A DNA stretch of 64,000 nucleotides from Rhodanobacteraceae bacterium (GTDB lineage Bacteria > Pseudomonadota > Gammaproteobacteria > Xanthomonadales > SZUA-5): contig JADKFD010000005.1 in NCBI GenBank assembly GCA_016717705.1, positions 1-64,000 of the forward strand, in the 5' to 3' direction. The notes below the pieces were generated by a model that saw only the letters and a list, made by a program, of their open reading frames with translations, did not search any database and had not been told where the DNA came from. Made by a program: the position numbers and the translations under genes. Numbering within the stretch: position 1 is the stretch's first letter; each line of letters begins with the position of its first letter. Shown here in pieces: positions 1 through 10,782 of the stretch.

Positions 1-259
1 GCGCGCATCCAGCCACGCGCGCAGGGGCGCCTGCGTCCGCGCCGCGGTCTCGCGCAGCGCCGGCGACGCTGGCGATCAGCCGGTCGTCGCCCGAGTGCTT
101 CTCGGCGATCTTCCCGACCCTGGCCTGTTCGCCCAGCGAGACCAGAACGGCAGCCTTGCCGCCACGCGACAGCGCGGCCTCGACATTGTCGGCGACCTTG
201 TCAGTGGCGAGCGCCGGCAATGCCAGGGCGCCGAGGATCAAGGAGGTCAATAGACGCAC
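1..259 (-). CDS. Secreted protein start, probable S8 (subtilisin-like) peptidase prodomain; partial, frameshifted
   Basis: The reading frame starts at a GTG at 259 and opens with a signal peptide (VRLLTSLILGALALPALA, Ala-x-Ala end) followed by a mature part beginning TDKVADNVEAALSRGG. Near position 57 to 90 the frame must shift by one base to continue into LRETAARTQAPLRAWLDAR, which runs off the window start. The pattern of 'V-sLGEQA' followed by 'LRETAARxQAPLRAWLDAR' resembles the inhibitor-like N-terminal prodomain of secreted subtilisin-type proteases of Xanthomonadales; the catalytic domain would lie outside the window. The family call rests on memory of that pattern, not on a search. No clear ribosome binding site precedes the GTG, so the start is uncertain. 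Confidence 0.45.
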   Translation of the reverse strand, partial: MRLLTSLILGALALPALATDKVADNVEAALSRGGKAAVLVSLGEQARVGKIAEKHSGDDRLIASVAGAARDRGADAGAPARVAGCA

Positions 260-307
260 GGTTGGCCCATATTTCGAAAGCGCGGCAGTGTAGCGCACGC
301 TCCGTCA

Positions 308-341
308 GCCCGGTGTGCGCGCCGCCGGCGCGTTCACCGGG
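308..341. repeat. Dispersed palindromic repeat (CCCGGTG...CACCGGG type), copy 1
   Basis: The sequence reads GCCCGGTGTGCGCGCCGCC then GGCGCGTTCACCGGGT, an imperfect inverted repeat able to form a long GC-rich hairpin. An almost identical copy sits at 34892-34926 directly after proS, with a degenerate second arm at 34942-34968. Here it lies between the diverging S8-like gene start and the 3' end of etfA. It is a dispersed palindromic unit of unknown family. Confidence 0.55.
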
Positions 342-405
342 TGCTTGCCGCAAGTCTCGGCCGCTGAACGGCTGCGCCGCACAACGGCCTGCAGACAGGA
401 GCGCG

Positions 406-1344
<939 letters not shown>

Positions 1345-1401
1345 GGTGTACCTCAGGGTTCTTGGGTGGCTGGCGCTGCGCCGAAGCTCGCGGCAATCCG
1401 G

Positions 1402-1483
1402 GTAAAACGTCAAACGTGAAACGTCAATCGGCCTCAGGCCGCGACGCTTTCGTTGACGTTTTACATTTCACGTTTCACTGCTC
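1402..1483. repeat. Heptamer inverted element (GTGAAAC type) between etfB and etfA
   Basis: Two arms built of 7-nt units of the GTGAAAC/GTAAAAC type face each other: the left arm (1402-1427) reads GTAAAACGTCAAACGTG..., the right arm (1453-1483) is its reverse complement in character, ending TTTCACTGCTC. The core between them is only about 25 nt. Read on the minus strand, the right arm starts GAGCAGTGAAACGTG one base after the etfB stop codon. A near-identical arrangement occurs at 39838-39907. A transcript would fold it into a hairpin in the etfB-etfA intergenic RNA. Confidence 0.75.
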
Positions 1484-1484
1484 G

Positions 1485-2231
1485 TCACAACAATCCCTTC
1501 GCCTTCAGCGCCCCGATCAGCTCCGGCACATCCTTCACCACCACGCCCTTCTGGCGCTTCGCCGGCGGTGCGTAGTGGGTGGCTGCCAGGTGATCGCCGG
1601 ACTCCACGCCCAGGCTGGCCAGCTCCAGCGTCTCGCGCGGCTTGGCCTTGGCCTTCATGATGTCGGGCAGCTTGATGAAGCGCGGCGTGTTCAGGCGCAG
1701 ATCGACGCTGATCACCGCCGGCAGATCGACTTCCAGCGTTTCCAGGCCGACGTCGACCTCGCGGGTGACGCGGGCGACATTGCCATCGACCTCGACCTTG
1801 CTGGCGAAGGTCGCCTGCGGCCGGTCGATCAGCGCCGCCAGCATCTGCGCGGTCTGGCTGTTGTCGTCGTCGATCGCCTGCTTGCCGAGGATCACCAGGC
1901 CCGGCTGTTCCTTCTCGACCAGCTTGGCGAGTACGCGGGCAGCGGTCAGCGGCTGGATCGGCTTGTCGGTCTTCACCAGGATGCCGCGATTGGCGCCCAT
2001 CGCCAGACCGGTGTCGATCTGCTGCATCGAAGTCTGCTGACCGATCGACACCACGATCACCTCGGTCGCCTTGCCCGCTTCGCGCAAGCGCAGCGCTTCC
2101 TCCAGCGCGATTTCGTCGAAAGGATTGATGCTCATCTTGACGCCGTCGATGGCCACGCCGCTGCCATCCGGCTTGACCTGCACGCGCACCGTGTAATCGA
2201 CCACTCGCTTCAAACCGACCAGAATCTTCAT
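1485..2231 (-). CDS. etfB: Electron transfer flavoprotein subunit beta
   Basis: This 248-residue protein is the AMP-binding beta subunit partnering EtfA. It begins MKILVGLKRVVDYTVRV and contains the family-typical MSINPFDEIALEEALRLRE, the DTGLAMGANRGI region, the VILGKQAIDDDNSQTAQMLA segment and a C-terminal KPRETLEL. Length agrees with the usual 249. The ATG at 2231 is the conserved start; extensions upstream have no similarity. It is first in the etfB-etfA order on the minus strand, back to back with a secreted hydrolase on the plus strand, so its promoter should lie in 2232-2450. I see no clear -35/-10 pair there. Confidence 0.95.
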   Translation of the reverse strand: MKILVGLKRVVDYTVRVQVKPDGSGVAIDGVKMSINPFDEIALEEALRLREAGKATEVIVVSIGQQTSMQQIDTGLAMGANRGILVKTDKPIQPLTAARVLAKLVEKEQPGLVILGKQAIDDDNSQTAQMLAALIDRPQATFASKVEVDGNVARVTREVDVGLETLEVDLPAVISVDLRLNTPRFIKLPDIMKAKAKPRETLELASLGVESGDHLAATHYAPPAKRQKGVVVKDVPELIGALKAKGLL

Positions 2232-2461
2232 GGCTGCCGCATTGCCTCGAGCCCGGGAAACTTCCGATGGTAGCCAAGGGCTGTCGAAGAACCAAGCTAG
2301 AGACCCGGAAGGCCAGAACGCGTCCAGGGGCATTTGCAAACGCAAAGCTTGCGCAAAGGCGCAAAGGGTGGCCGGCATCCTGGCAGGAAACAGCGGTCGC
2401 AGGTCACGTTGGCCCGCTTCGCGGCCGCGCGGGGCGGGGCTGCGCCAAGCAGGAGAACAAC

Positions 2462-3480
2462 ATGCTGCATCGATGGCTCCTGCTGCTCACCCTTGCGGCT
2501 ATGGCGCCGCTGCCGCCGCGGGTGAATTGCTGGAGAAGCAGACCTTCGACCGCTACTCGCCGCTGGCCGCCGCCGACGAGTTCTCGCGCCGGGTGTTTTC
2601 GCCCACGACCTACGATCGATTGCTGCGCTACGAGCAACACATCGGACAACGACCGATGGAGCAAACCGTCGATCTGGCCGCTGAGCGCTACGACGTCTGG
2701 GTGCCGGAAAACCAGCCCGAACGCGGCTACGGCCTGCTGGTGTTCGTGTCGCCGATGCCGCGCTGGGAGCTGACGCGCGACTGGAAGAAGGAATTCGATC
2801 GCGCCGGCATCATCTACGTTGCCGCGCGGCGTTCGGGCAACACCGAGAATGTCTATGAGCGGCGCATCCCGCTGGCCCTGCATGCCTACGAGAACATCAT
2901 CGCGCGCTATCCGGTCGATGCCGAACGCGTCTACGTCAGTGGTTTTTCCGGCGGCTCGCGCACCGCGGTGCGCATCGCGGCGGCCTATGCCGACATCTTC
3001 CGGGGTGCCCTGCTGGTCGGCGGTGCCAAGGTCATCGGTGAGGAGGATTTCGCACCGCCGCCGGCCGAATTGATGAACCTGCTGCAACGGCGCATGCGCC
3101 TGGTGTACTCGACGGGCGGCAATGACACACCCAACCGGGTGCTCGACGCGCGCGGGCGCCAGGAGATGCGGCGGCGTTGCGTGGCCGGGGTCTACGATGT
3201 ATCTCAACGGCGGCTGGATCACTGGGTGCCGCTGGCGCGCACCATGCGCAAGGCGATCGAACGGCTGGATACGCCGCTGTCGGCGGCCGAACTGGCCGAG
3301 CAGGCGCGCTGCATGCCGGGTCTGCTGGCGCAGGTCGAGGCCGATCTGTCAGCGGCGGAGGCAGCGTTTGCGGCGGGCGACAAGACCCGTGCGGGTGAGT
3401 TGCTGGGCACGGCCGATATTGCATGGGGCGGATTGGCCAGCGAGCGGCTGGTCAAGCTGGCGCGCTTGCTGGCGCCGTGA
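2462..3480 (+). CDS. Secreted alpha/beta hydrolase (esterase/PHB-depolymerase-like), single-base frameshift
   Basis: An ATG at 2462, preceded by a good ribosome site (AGGAG, 2451-2455), opens a signal peptide (MLHRWLLLLTLAAMAPLPP). The frame then changes near 2505-2525 and continues as AAGELLEKQTFDRYSPLAAA to the stop at 3480. The mature part has the nucleophile elbow GFSGGSR in VYVSGFSGGSRTAVRIA, a candidate acid in YSTGGNDTPN and a candidate His in RRLDHWVP, an order typical of alpha/beta hydrolases; the 'YDVWVPENQPERGYGLLVFV' region resembles esterase/polyhydroxybutyrate-depolymerase-like enzymes. The tail is Ala-rich and helical. Substrate is unknown. The span is two bases over a multiple of three, so one missing base, or an inactivating mutation, explains the break. 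Confidence 0.6.
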
Positions 3481-3498
3481 GGCCCAGGATCAGAGGCA

Positions 3499-3571
3499 AT
3501 CGCGCGCGAGCGCGCTCCTACAAAGTACCGAAAGTCCACGCAGGATTTGTAGGAGCGCGCTCGCGAGCGAT
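3499..3571. repeat. Inverted pair of GTAGGAGCGCGC-type REP-like palindromes
   Basis: Two palindromic units in opposite orientation (3499-3523 and 3547-3571) each read, outward, as TTGTAGGAGCGCGC then TCGCGCGCGAT or close variants, separated by 23 nt. The same pair architecture recurs at 6370-6442, 16737-16810, 22736-22809 and 29533-29606; single units are at 25409-25433, 30174-30198 and 32600-32626. The GTAG head followed by a GC palindrome is characteristic of REP sequences of Pseudomonas and Stenotrophomonas, and the paired form corresponds to BIME-like units. No RAYT transposase gene is seen in the window. Confidence 0.85.
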
Positions 3572-3581
3572 AGGCGGCCCA

Positions 3582-3616
3582 CAAAAAAGCCCGCGAAGCC
3601 TGGGGCCTCGCGGGCT
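3582..3616 (-). terminator. Intrinsic terminator for the substrate-binding/OmpA gene
   Basis: The stem AGCCCGCGA(A)GCC pairs with GGC(C)TCGCGGGCT around a short loop. On the minus strand the hairpin is followed by six T residues (positions 3587 down to 3582), the classic form. It lies about 40 nt after the stop at 3655 and between two convergent genes. Confidence 0.8.
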
Positions 3617-3620
3617 CTTG

Positions 3621-3652
3621 TCACTCACCATTCACTACTCACCACTTAATGC
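3621..3652. repeat. Single heptamer array (GTGAGTG type) next to a stop codon
   Basis: On the minus strand, immediately after the TAG at 3655-3657, come about four 7-nt units of GTGAGTA/GTGAATG/GTGAGTG, leading straight into the terminator hairpin. This is one arm of the family described at 20181-20353 and elsewhere; no second arm is seen here. Confidence 0.6.
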
Positions 3653-3654
3653 AT

Positions 3655-5400
3655 CTACTGCGCTTCGAGCGGATACACCTTCACTTCGACGCGGCGGTTC
3701 TTGGCGTGGTTCTCCGGATCGCTGGCATCGCCCGGACGTGCCCAACCCATGCCCTGTGCGGAGAACTGGTTCGGGTCCATCGTCGGGAATTTGCGCAGCA
3801 ATTCCTGCTTGACCGCATTGGCGCGGTTGCTGGAGAGCTCTCGCACTGCCGAATCCGGCACCTGGCCGCGCATCGAGCCGTCGGTGTGGCCTTCGATCAC
3901 GATGCGCGCGGCGCCGTAGGAACCGGCCAGCTTGCCGATCTCTTCCAGCACGAAATCGACGTTCGGGTCGTACTGTTCCTCGACCGCCTTGCCGTTCTGG
4001 TCCTTGACCACCTTCTTGTACAGATCCCAGGAATTGGGGAAGAAGTGGATGACCACGGTCTTGGTCAGAATCTCCGGGCTTTCCGACTGGATCGCGCTGG
4101 CGCTCATCGGCGCGAAGTTGATGCCGTAGCTGGACTTCTGGTTGGCGTACTTGGGCTCGCTGTTGAGTTTCTGCAGCACGCTGAAATCGACCAGCTGATC
4201 GAAGGGCACGCGCGAAGACACCGCGCCGATCTTGCGGTACATCACATACGCTGTGTTGAAGGTACGCTCGAAGTTGGTCGGGTTGTTGCGATTGAGGAAG
4301 AACTCGCGGTTCTCGGCGTAATTCGTCCAATGCGCATCCGGCAGCATCGCCAGCGCGTCGGGCGCGGGCAGCGAGAAGCCCTCGGCCATCAGCGTGGCGA
4401 CCTGCTGCTTGGCGTCCTGTGCATCCAGCGCCACCATCGAGTCGAAGATGCCGCGCACCAGGCCTTCCATGATGTCCGGATGGTCCTTGGCAAAGTCGGC
4501 GCGCGCGAACCAGACGTCGGCGATCAGCTTGTTGGCGGTCGCGGTGGAGACCAGAAGCTTGTTGCCCTTGACGTCCGACAGGTTGTAGATGTCCGGTGCC
4601 CAGCTGACCACGCCGGCGACCTTCTTGTCGGCGTTGAACGCGGCGGCCGCTTCGAAGGCGGTGTTGGTGAAGCGGAAATCGACTTCGGCCGGTTCCACGC
4701 CGGAATTGATCAGCGTGTTCAGCGCGAAGAAGTGGCTCGGGCTGTTCTGCGCCAGCACCACGGTCTTGCCACGCAGATCAGACGCCGTCTTGATGCCCGA
4801 ACGCACCACGATACCGTCGCCGCCGTTGGACCAGTCGATCTGCTGGTAGATGCGCGGCATCACGCGGCTGTCTTTCTGCAGGCTCTCCAGCAGCAGCGGC
4901 AGCATGTCGACGGTGGCCCAGCCGATCTGCACGTCGCCGGCGGCATAGGCGTCACGCATCGCCACCGGATCGTCGATCAGCACCAACTCGACCTTGAACG
5001 GCTGGCCGCCCGGCGTCTGCCACACCTTGCCGGGGCGGAAGCCGCCATTGGCGTGCACGATTGGCGCCCAGCCAGCCCACACGTTGATGGCAAAGCGTAC
5101 CGTGCGATCGTCCAGGGCCTTGTAATTGGACACGCCCTTGACGTCCGGCAGCTTCTGGCTGGGAACGTAGGCGTATTCCTTCACCGTGGTGATGCCCGCG
5201 GCATCCGGCGCTTCGGCCCCGGCGTCGGTGGCTGGCGGCGCTTGATCGCCCCCCTGGTCGGATTGATCACCGGCGTCGACGACAACCGGCGGTGTATCGC
5301 TGCCCGAAGGCGTCTTCAGCCGATAGAGCCCGTAGCCGACCAGGCTCAGGATCACCAGCAGGACGACGAAATAAAAACCTGGTTTGGGTTGGCCGTTCAT
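3655..5400 (-). CDS. Membrane-anchored ABC-type substrate-binding protein fused to an OmpA peptidoglycan-binding domain
   Basis: This 581-residue chimera has three parts. Residues about 8-28 form an uncleaved N-terminal anchor (FYFVVLLVILSLVGYGLYRL). After a Pro/Ala/Asp linker, residues about 85-400 look like a NMT1/phosphate-type periplasmic binding domain (FAINVWAGWAPIVHANGG, VRSGIKTASDLRGKTV, NTAFEAAAAFNADKKVAGVV). Residues about 440-581 are an OmpA-family domain (VIEGHTDGS, RELSSNRANAVKQ, NHAKNRRVEVKV, here ENHAKNRR). It sits directly downstream of pspA and probably shares its transcript, which suggests an envelope-stress role that senses or tethers from inner membrane to peptidoglycan. 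The ligand is unknown. The ATG at 5400 begins right at the anchor. Confidence 0.8.
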   Translation of the reverse strand: MNGQPKPGFYFVVLLVILSLVGYGLYRLKTPSGSDTPPVVVDAGDQSDQGGDQAPPATDAGAEAPDAAGITTVKEYAYVPSQKLPDVKGVSNYKALDDRTVRFAINVWAGWAPIVHANGGFRPGKVWQTPGGQPFKVELVLIDDPVAMRDAYAAGDVQIGWATVDMLPLLLESLQKDSRVMPRIYQQIDWSNGGDGIVVRSGIKTASDLRGKTVVLAQNSPSHFFALNTLINSGVEPAEVDFRFTNTAFEAAAAFNADKKVAGVVSWAPDIYNLSDVKGNKLLVSTATANKLIADVWFARADFAKDHPDIMEGLVRGIFDSMVALDAQDAKQQVATLMAEGFSLPAPDALAMLPDAHWTNYAENREFFLNRNNPTNFERTFNTAYVMYRKIGAVSSRVPFDQLVDFSVLQKLNSEPKYANQKSSYGINFAPMSASAIQSESPEILTKTVVIHFFPNSWDLYKKVVKDQNGKAVEEQYDPNVDFVLEEIGKLAGSYGAARIVIEGHTDGSMRGQVPDSAVRELSSNRANAVKQELLRKFPTMDPNQFSAQGMGWARPGDASDPENHAKNRRVEVKVYPLEAQ

Positions 5401-5410
5401 GAGTGGTCCA

Positions 5411-5431
5411 GTGAAAAGTGAAAGGTGAAAC
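5411..5431. repeat. Three tandem heptamers (GTGAAAR type)
   Basis: Three consecutive 7-nt units GTGAAAA, GTGAAAG and GTGAAAC lie between pspA and the substrate-binding/OmpA gene, about 10 nt upstream of the latter's start codon (minus strand). They match the GTGAAAC units at 1402-1483 and 39838-39907. No clear inverted partner is visible. Confidence 0.5.
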
Positions 5432-5495
5432 CTCAATCGTGCAGAAAAGGAAAGACGGCAAAGTGCGAGAAAAGGCCAACGCCTGGTGCAAAATC

Positions 5496-6233
5496 TCAAT
5501 TCGACTGCGCCGGCCCGAGTTCCTTCTGCGCCGGTGCCGGCTGGGCGGTCTCGGGGGTGATGATGCCCATGTCCATTTCCATGCGCTTGAGCGCGTCCTC
5601 GGCCATGAACTTCTCCATGTTCTGCTCGGCTTCGATTTCGGCGACGCCGCGGTTGGACAGATCGGCGGCAACGCGCACGGCGCCGCGGTTCTTGTCGATG
5701 CGCTCCTGCACCACCTGCTCCAACTGGCCAAAGTCGGTGGTCACGTTGAAGTTGAAGCTCTCGGAGAGCTTGGCGACTTCGGCCTCGGCCTCGCTCATCT
5801 TGATCTCGGCGTCGTACTTCTGGATCTTCGCGCGCACTTCGCCGAGCTTCTTGGTGGCGTGCTGGATCTTCTGCAGATTGTTGTTGTACGAAGCCTCGTG
5901 CATCGCCAACTGTTCCTGGTTGGTCACCAGGTCCTTCTTGGCCTTTTCCATTTCCAGCGCGAACTTCGCCGCGGTGGCGCGGTCGCCGGCCTTGAGGTAG
6001 GCCTTGGCCTGCGCCTCCAACTGGGCGATATGTCGCTCGCCTTCCTTGACCTGGCGCGACACGCGTTCGACCAGCCCGCGGTACTGCTCCAGGCCCACGC
6101 GGCCGGACTTGAGCTCTTCGACCGACTTGTCGTACTCGTATTGCATCTGGGCAATCGGATCGGCCTCCCAGAAGAAGTTGGCGAGCTTGTTCAGCTGCGC
6201 GCGCATGGCCGAGAAGAACTTTTGAAAAATCAT
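5496..6233 (-). CDS. PspA/IM30 (ESCRT-III-like) family membrane-stress protein
   Basis: This 245-residue, almost fully helical protein has the PspA/IM30 pattern: an N-terminal amphipathic helix (MIFQKFFSAMRAQLNKLAN), long coiled coils rich in Glu/Lys/Gln (residues 25-190) and a short tail. Such proteins bind stressed inner membranes from the cytosolic side as oligomers. It differs from E. coli PspA in the N-terminal motif (family start usually MGIFSR), so it is better called a PspA-family protein. GGAG lies 9 nt before the ATG at 6233. The downstream gene is the anchored binding-protein/OmpA chimera, which is probably its functional partner. Confidence 0.85.
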   Translation of the reverse strand: MIFQKFFSAMRAQLNKLANFFWEADPIAQMQYEYDKSVEELKSGRVGLEQYRGLVERVSRQVKEGERHIAQLEAQAKAYLKAGDRATAAKFALEMEKAKKDLVTNQEQLAMHEASYNNNLQKIQHATKKLGEVRAKIQKYDAEIKMSEAEAEVAKLSESFNFNVTTDFGQLEQVVQERIDKNRGAVRVAADLSNRGVAEIEAEQNMEKFMAEDALKRMEMDMGIITPETAQPAPAQKELGPAQSN

Positions 6234-6369
6234 GTGGGCGCTCCAGGGTGCAACAGTGGTCGTGGGACGTCAAAAAGTGGGTGCAGGAAGAGCTCGTGGT
6301 GGGCGTAGATCAAAGCTCATGGCGCGACCGCAGCGCCTGATCTGGCTTTGCGGCAATCGGGTTGGCCTG

Positions 6370-6442
6370 ATCGCGCGCCAGCGCGCTCCTACACATTGGC
6401 CCAGAACTCCCGGCACCTTGTAGGAGCGCGCTTGCGCGCGAT
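6370..6442. repeat. Inverted pair of GTAGGAGCGCGC-type REP-like palindromes
   Basis: The left unit (6370-6393) and right unit (6419-6442) are in opposite orientation around about 25 nt. They fill most of the otherwise featureless gap between pspA and the parA-like gene (6234-6527). Confidence 0.8.
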
Positions 6443-6527
6443 CTTCAGCCTTCAATCCGGTCAACACGCGGGTCCAATCAAGATCTGTCTCGGCAAAGTA
6501 AGCGTAAAGCATAAACGCCGTCGCCTC

Positions 6528-7304
6528 TCAGCGCTTCTTGTGGTCCAGCAACTCGTACAGCGCGCGATATTCCTGCGCTACCTTGTGCCCGGGCTCCATG
6601 TAGATCAACGGCTTGGCCGCTTCATGGCTTTCCTTGATCTTGATGCTGGTCGAAATGTACTGCGGAATGACCGGCAGCTTCTCGGCGATCAATTCTTCGA
6701 CCACGCGCGTGGGCAGGTTCGAGCGCGCGTTGAACTGGTTGACGACGATACCTTCCACTTTCAGCTTCTTGTTGTGGTCGCTCTTGATCTCGTCGACATT
6801 TTCCAGCAGCCGGTACAGCGCCTGGCGCGAGAAGTCATCGCAATCGAAGGGGATCAGGCAGCGGTCGGCGGCGATCAGTGCCGACAGCGTGTAAAAATTC
6901 AGCGCCGGCGGGGTGTCGATGAAGATCTGCGTGAACTCCTTGCGCAGCTTGGCCAGCATTTCGCCGAGCTTGTAGATCTTCAGCTTGGTTTCGAGCTTGG
7001 TCTGCAGGTCCGACAGGCGTGCGTCGGCGGTCATCACCGCCAGGTTTTCGAACGGCGTCGGCGTCACGTATTCCGCCGGATCGCGGGTTCGCAGGCGATA
7101 GGACAGCGTCTCCTCGAAGAAATCGGCGACGCCGAGCTCGGCGCTGCTTACCGCGTCGCCGAGCACGTAGCGTGAGGAATTGCCCTGGGCGTCGAGATCG
7201 ACGATCAGCGTGCGCTGGCCATGGCTGGCCGCAATCGCGGCCAGGTTGCAGACGATGGTCGATTTGCCGACACCACCTTTCTGGTTGAAAACGACGCGGA
7301 TCAT
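6528..7304 (-). CDS. ParA-family ATPase (orphan, no ParB alongside)
   Basis: A 258-residue ParA/MinD-type ATPase with a deviant Walker A (FNQKGGVGKST, residues 6-16), the Walker A' aspartates (LIVDLDAQGNSSR), and a Walker B-like FIDTPPALN. No helix-turn-helix N-terminal extension is present, so it is the short chromosomal or orphan type. No parB or parS-like neighbour is visible; upstream and divergent is a lipoprotein gene, downstream is the pspA module. Such orphan ParA proteins position cellular machinery rather than DNA in several gammaproteobacteria, but the cargo here cannot be told. The ATG at 7304 precedes the conserved IRVVFNQKGG. Confidence 0.85.
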   Translation of the reverse strand: MIRVVFNQKGGVGKSTIVCNLAAIAASHGQRTLIVDLDAQGNSSRYVLGDAVSSAELGVADFFEETLSYRLRTRDPAEYVTPTPFENLAVMTADARLSDLQTKLETKLKIYKLGEMLAKLRKEFTQIFIDTPPALNFYTLSALIAADRCLIPFDCDDFSRQALYRLLENVDEIKSDHNKKLKVEGIVVNQFNARSNLPTRVVEELIAEKLPVIPQYISTSIKIKESHEAAKPLIYMEPGHKVAQEYRALYELLDHKKR

Positions 7305-7478
7305 GTCTACACCTGTGACGCACCGGATTTGGAGAGTATAGAACCGTAATCCAGGGATCGAGTGCCGTCGGTCCAGTCCCGAAGGGCCGGTCGGGGCCGC
7401 GCGCAGCGCGCAAAATTCAGTGCATGTTTACTTCGCTGGGGCTACGCTCCAAGGCATGTGGGTGCCGGGGGAAGGCGC

Positions 7479-8240
7479 ATGAGTCGCTTGTTCTTGATCG
7501 TGGCAGCGCTGGCACTGACCGGCTGCGCCAGCAACAGTTATCGCTATTACGACGACGGCTACTACGCCGCCGAGCGCGAGCCCTCACGTGCGTTGGTCTT
7601 CTCCGGCAGCTTCAGCACCTGCTATTCCTGGGGCCAGCCCTATGGCTACCCCTACTACGGTTACGGCTACCGGCCAGCCTATGGCTGCGGCTACGGCTTT
7701 GGCTATGGCTATGGCTACGGCTACGGCGGCTGGTATGGCGGTGGCTATTGGGGTTATCCATATTGGTCGGGTGGCTGGCATCCTGCGCAGACTCCGAACG
7801 GGCCAACTGCCGGCCAACGCGCGCGCCAGATGGCCGGTGAGTCGGTCGGGGAATACCCCGAGTTTCCGCGCTATGACGATCTCGCCCCCGAGCGTGGTCG
7901 CGACAGCGGCGGTGGCGGCCGCGCAGGGGCGAGCATGGCGCCGCGCTACAGCTACCCCAGCTACTACCAGGGTCTGGGCGGCTCGCGCTACGGCACTTCA
8001 GCGCCGTCGGGCCTGTCGGGCGAGGTCCGCCGCGGCGGGTCGTCCGGATTGTCGGGCGGCTTGGGTCGTGGTTCGCAATCGATGCCGGACAGTTCGCGCG
8101 TGGACTTCGGCCCGCGCTCAGGCTTTGGCGATCGCGGCCCTTCAGCGTCCGGATCGGCGCGTTTTTCCGAACCCGCACGCAGCAGCGCGGCAGGCCAGGC
8201 CCGGTCGATCAGTCGTGACGCGCCGCAGCAAGAGGAGTGA
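7479..8240 (+). CDS. Tyr/Gly-rich lipoprotein of unknown function
   Basis: A 253-residue protein with a short signal sequence and lipobox (ALALTGC, Cys16), so it should be lipidated after Cys16. Residues about 50-105 are a low-complexity tract of Gly, Tyr, Trp and Pro (YPYYGYGYRPAYGCGYGFG and similar), followed by a Ser/Gly/Arg-rich, probably disordered tail. GGGGGAAGG lies just upstream of the ATG at 7479, fixing the start. I do not recognise the family. The composition suggests a surface or envelope-associated, possibly adhesive or metal-binding, protein; that is inference only. Confidence 0.7.
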   Translation: MSRLFLIVAALALTGCASNSYRYYDDGYYAAEREPSRALVFSGSFSTCYSWGQPYGYPYYGYGYRPAYGCGYGFGYGYGYGYGGWYGGGYWGYPYWSGGWHPAQTPNGPTAGQRARQMAGESVGEYPEFPRYDDLAPERGRDSGGGGRAGASMAPRYSYPSYYQGLGGSRYGTSAPSGLSGEVRRGGSSGLSGGLGRGSQSMPDSSRVDFGPRSGFGDRGPSASGSARFSEPARSSAAGQARSISRDAPQQEE

Positions 8241-8685
8241 GGGACCTGGTTTGTTAAGGCAACCCAAGCCGAACGCCCGTTGCGGCGCAATCAGTGACTG
8301 ATGTCTCATTCTGAGAACGCGGGCGCGCTGTAAGCTCATCTACGCATGGGTTCGACGGCTTCGACGTCCGGCCATCGTTCATCCGGATTCCCCCTGTTCC
8401 AGTTGGGCACCCGGGCGTCGAAGCCTCCATCAAAAAACGGCCGCCACAGCGAATGCGGGTGGCGGCCGTGACTCCCCCTGAGACGATGGGGAGCGATGCA
8501 GGAAACTTGCCAGCAGCGTCCAAAGCGCCGAGCCTCTGGGTGCGTGGCTTGCTCTCGATCCCGGTTTTCCACGCGCCGACAGCAGCGCGCCGGCAAGCCG
8601 GCGCACTCCAGATCGCCAAGCGCGCCGATTGCTGCCGCTCGGTTACCATGCACGCCTGTTCGGCAATCGCTTCCAAAATCTGTTC
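8241..8685. other. 445-nt gap upstream of mnmG
   Basis: No coding sequence is supported here. It holds two adjacent hairpins at 8437-8492 (see the terminator entry). The rest is featureless to me; I found no tRNA fold or convincing promoter for mnmG. Confidence 0.5.
8432..8469 (-). terminator. Strong hairpin with T-run on the minus strand, upstream of mnmG
   Basis: A perfect 11-bp stem (ACGGCCGCCAC with GTGGCGGCCGT, 8437-8469) is followed on the minus strand by six T residues (8437-8432). A second hairpin (CTCCCC...GGGGAG, 8474-8492) is next to it. No minus-strand gene is known upstream of it, so it may end an unannotated minus-strand RNA or act loosely as a terminator for the lipoprotein gene. 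Confidence 0.5.
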
Positions 8686-10734
<2,049 letters not shown>

Positions 10735-10782
10735 ATCCGCTCCCACAAGAGCCTCGCTGGCCAGACCCGACGGCGAAAACCC

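Noticed and set aside
3649..5421. Long plus-strand open frame (590 codons) across the substrate-binding/OmpA gene
   Set aside because: It is antisense to a well-supported protein, its His/Arg/Asp/Val-rich composition is the usual shadow of GC-rich coding DNA, and it has no family pattern.
8340..8400. tRNA or tmRNA upstream of mnmG (GGTTCGACGGCTTCGACG looks like a T-arm)
   Set aside because: No acceptor or anticodon stem can be drawn with it.
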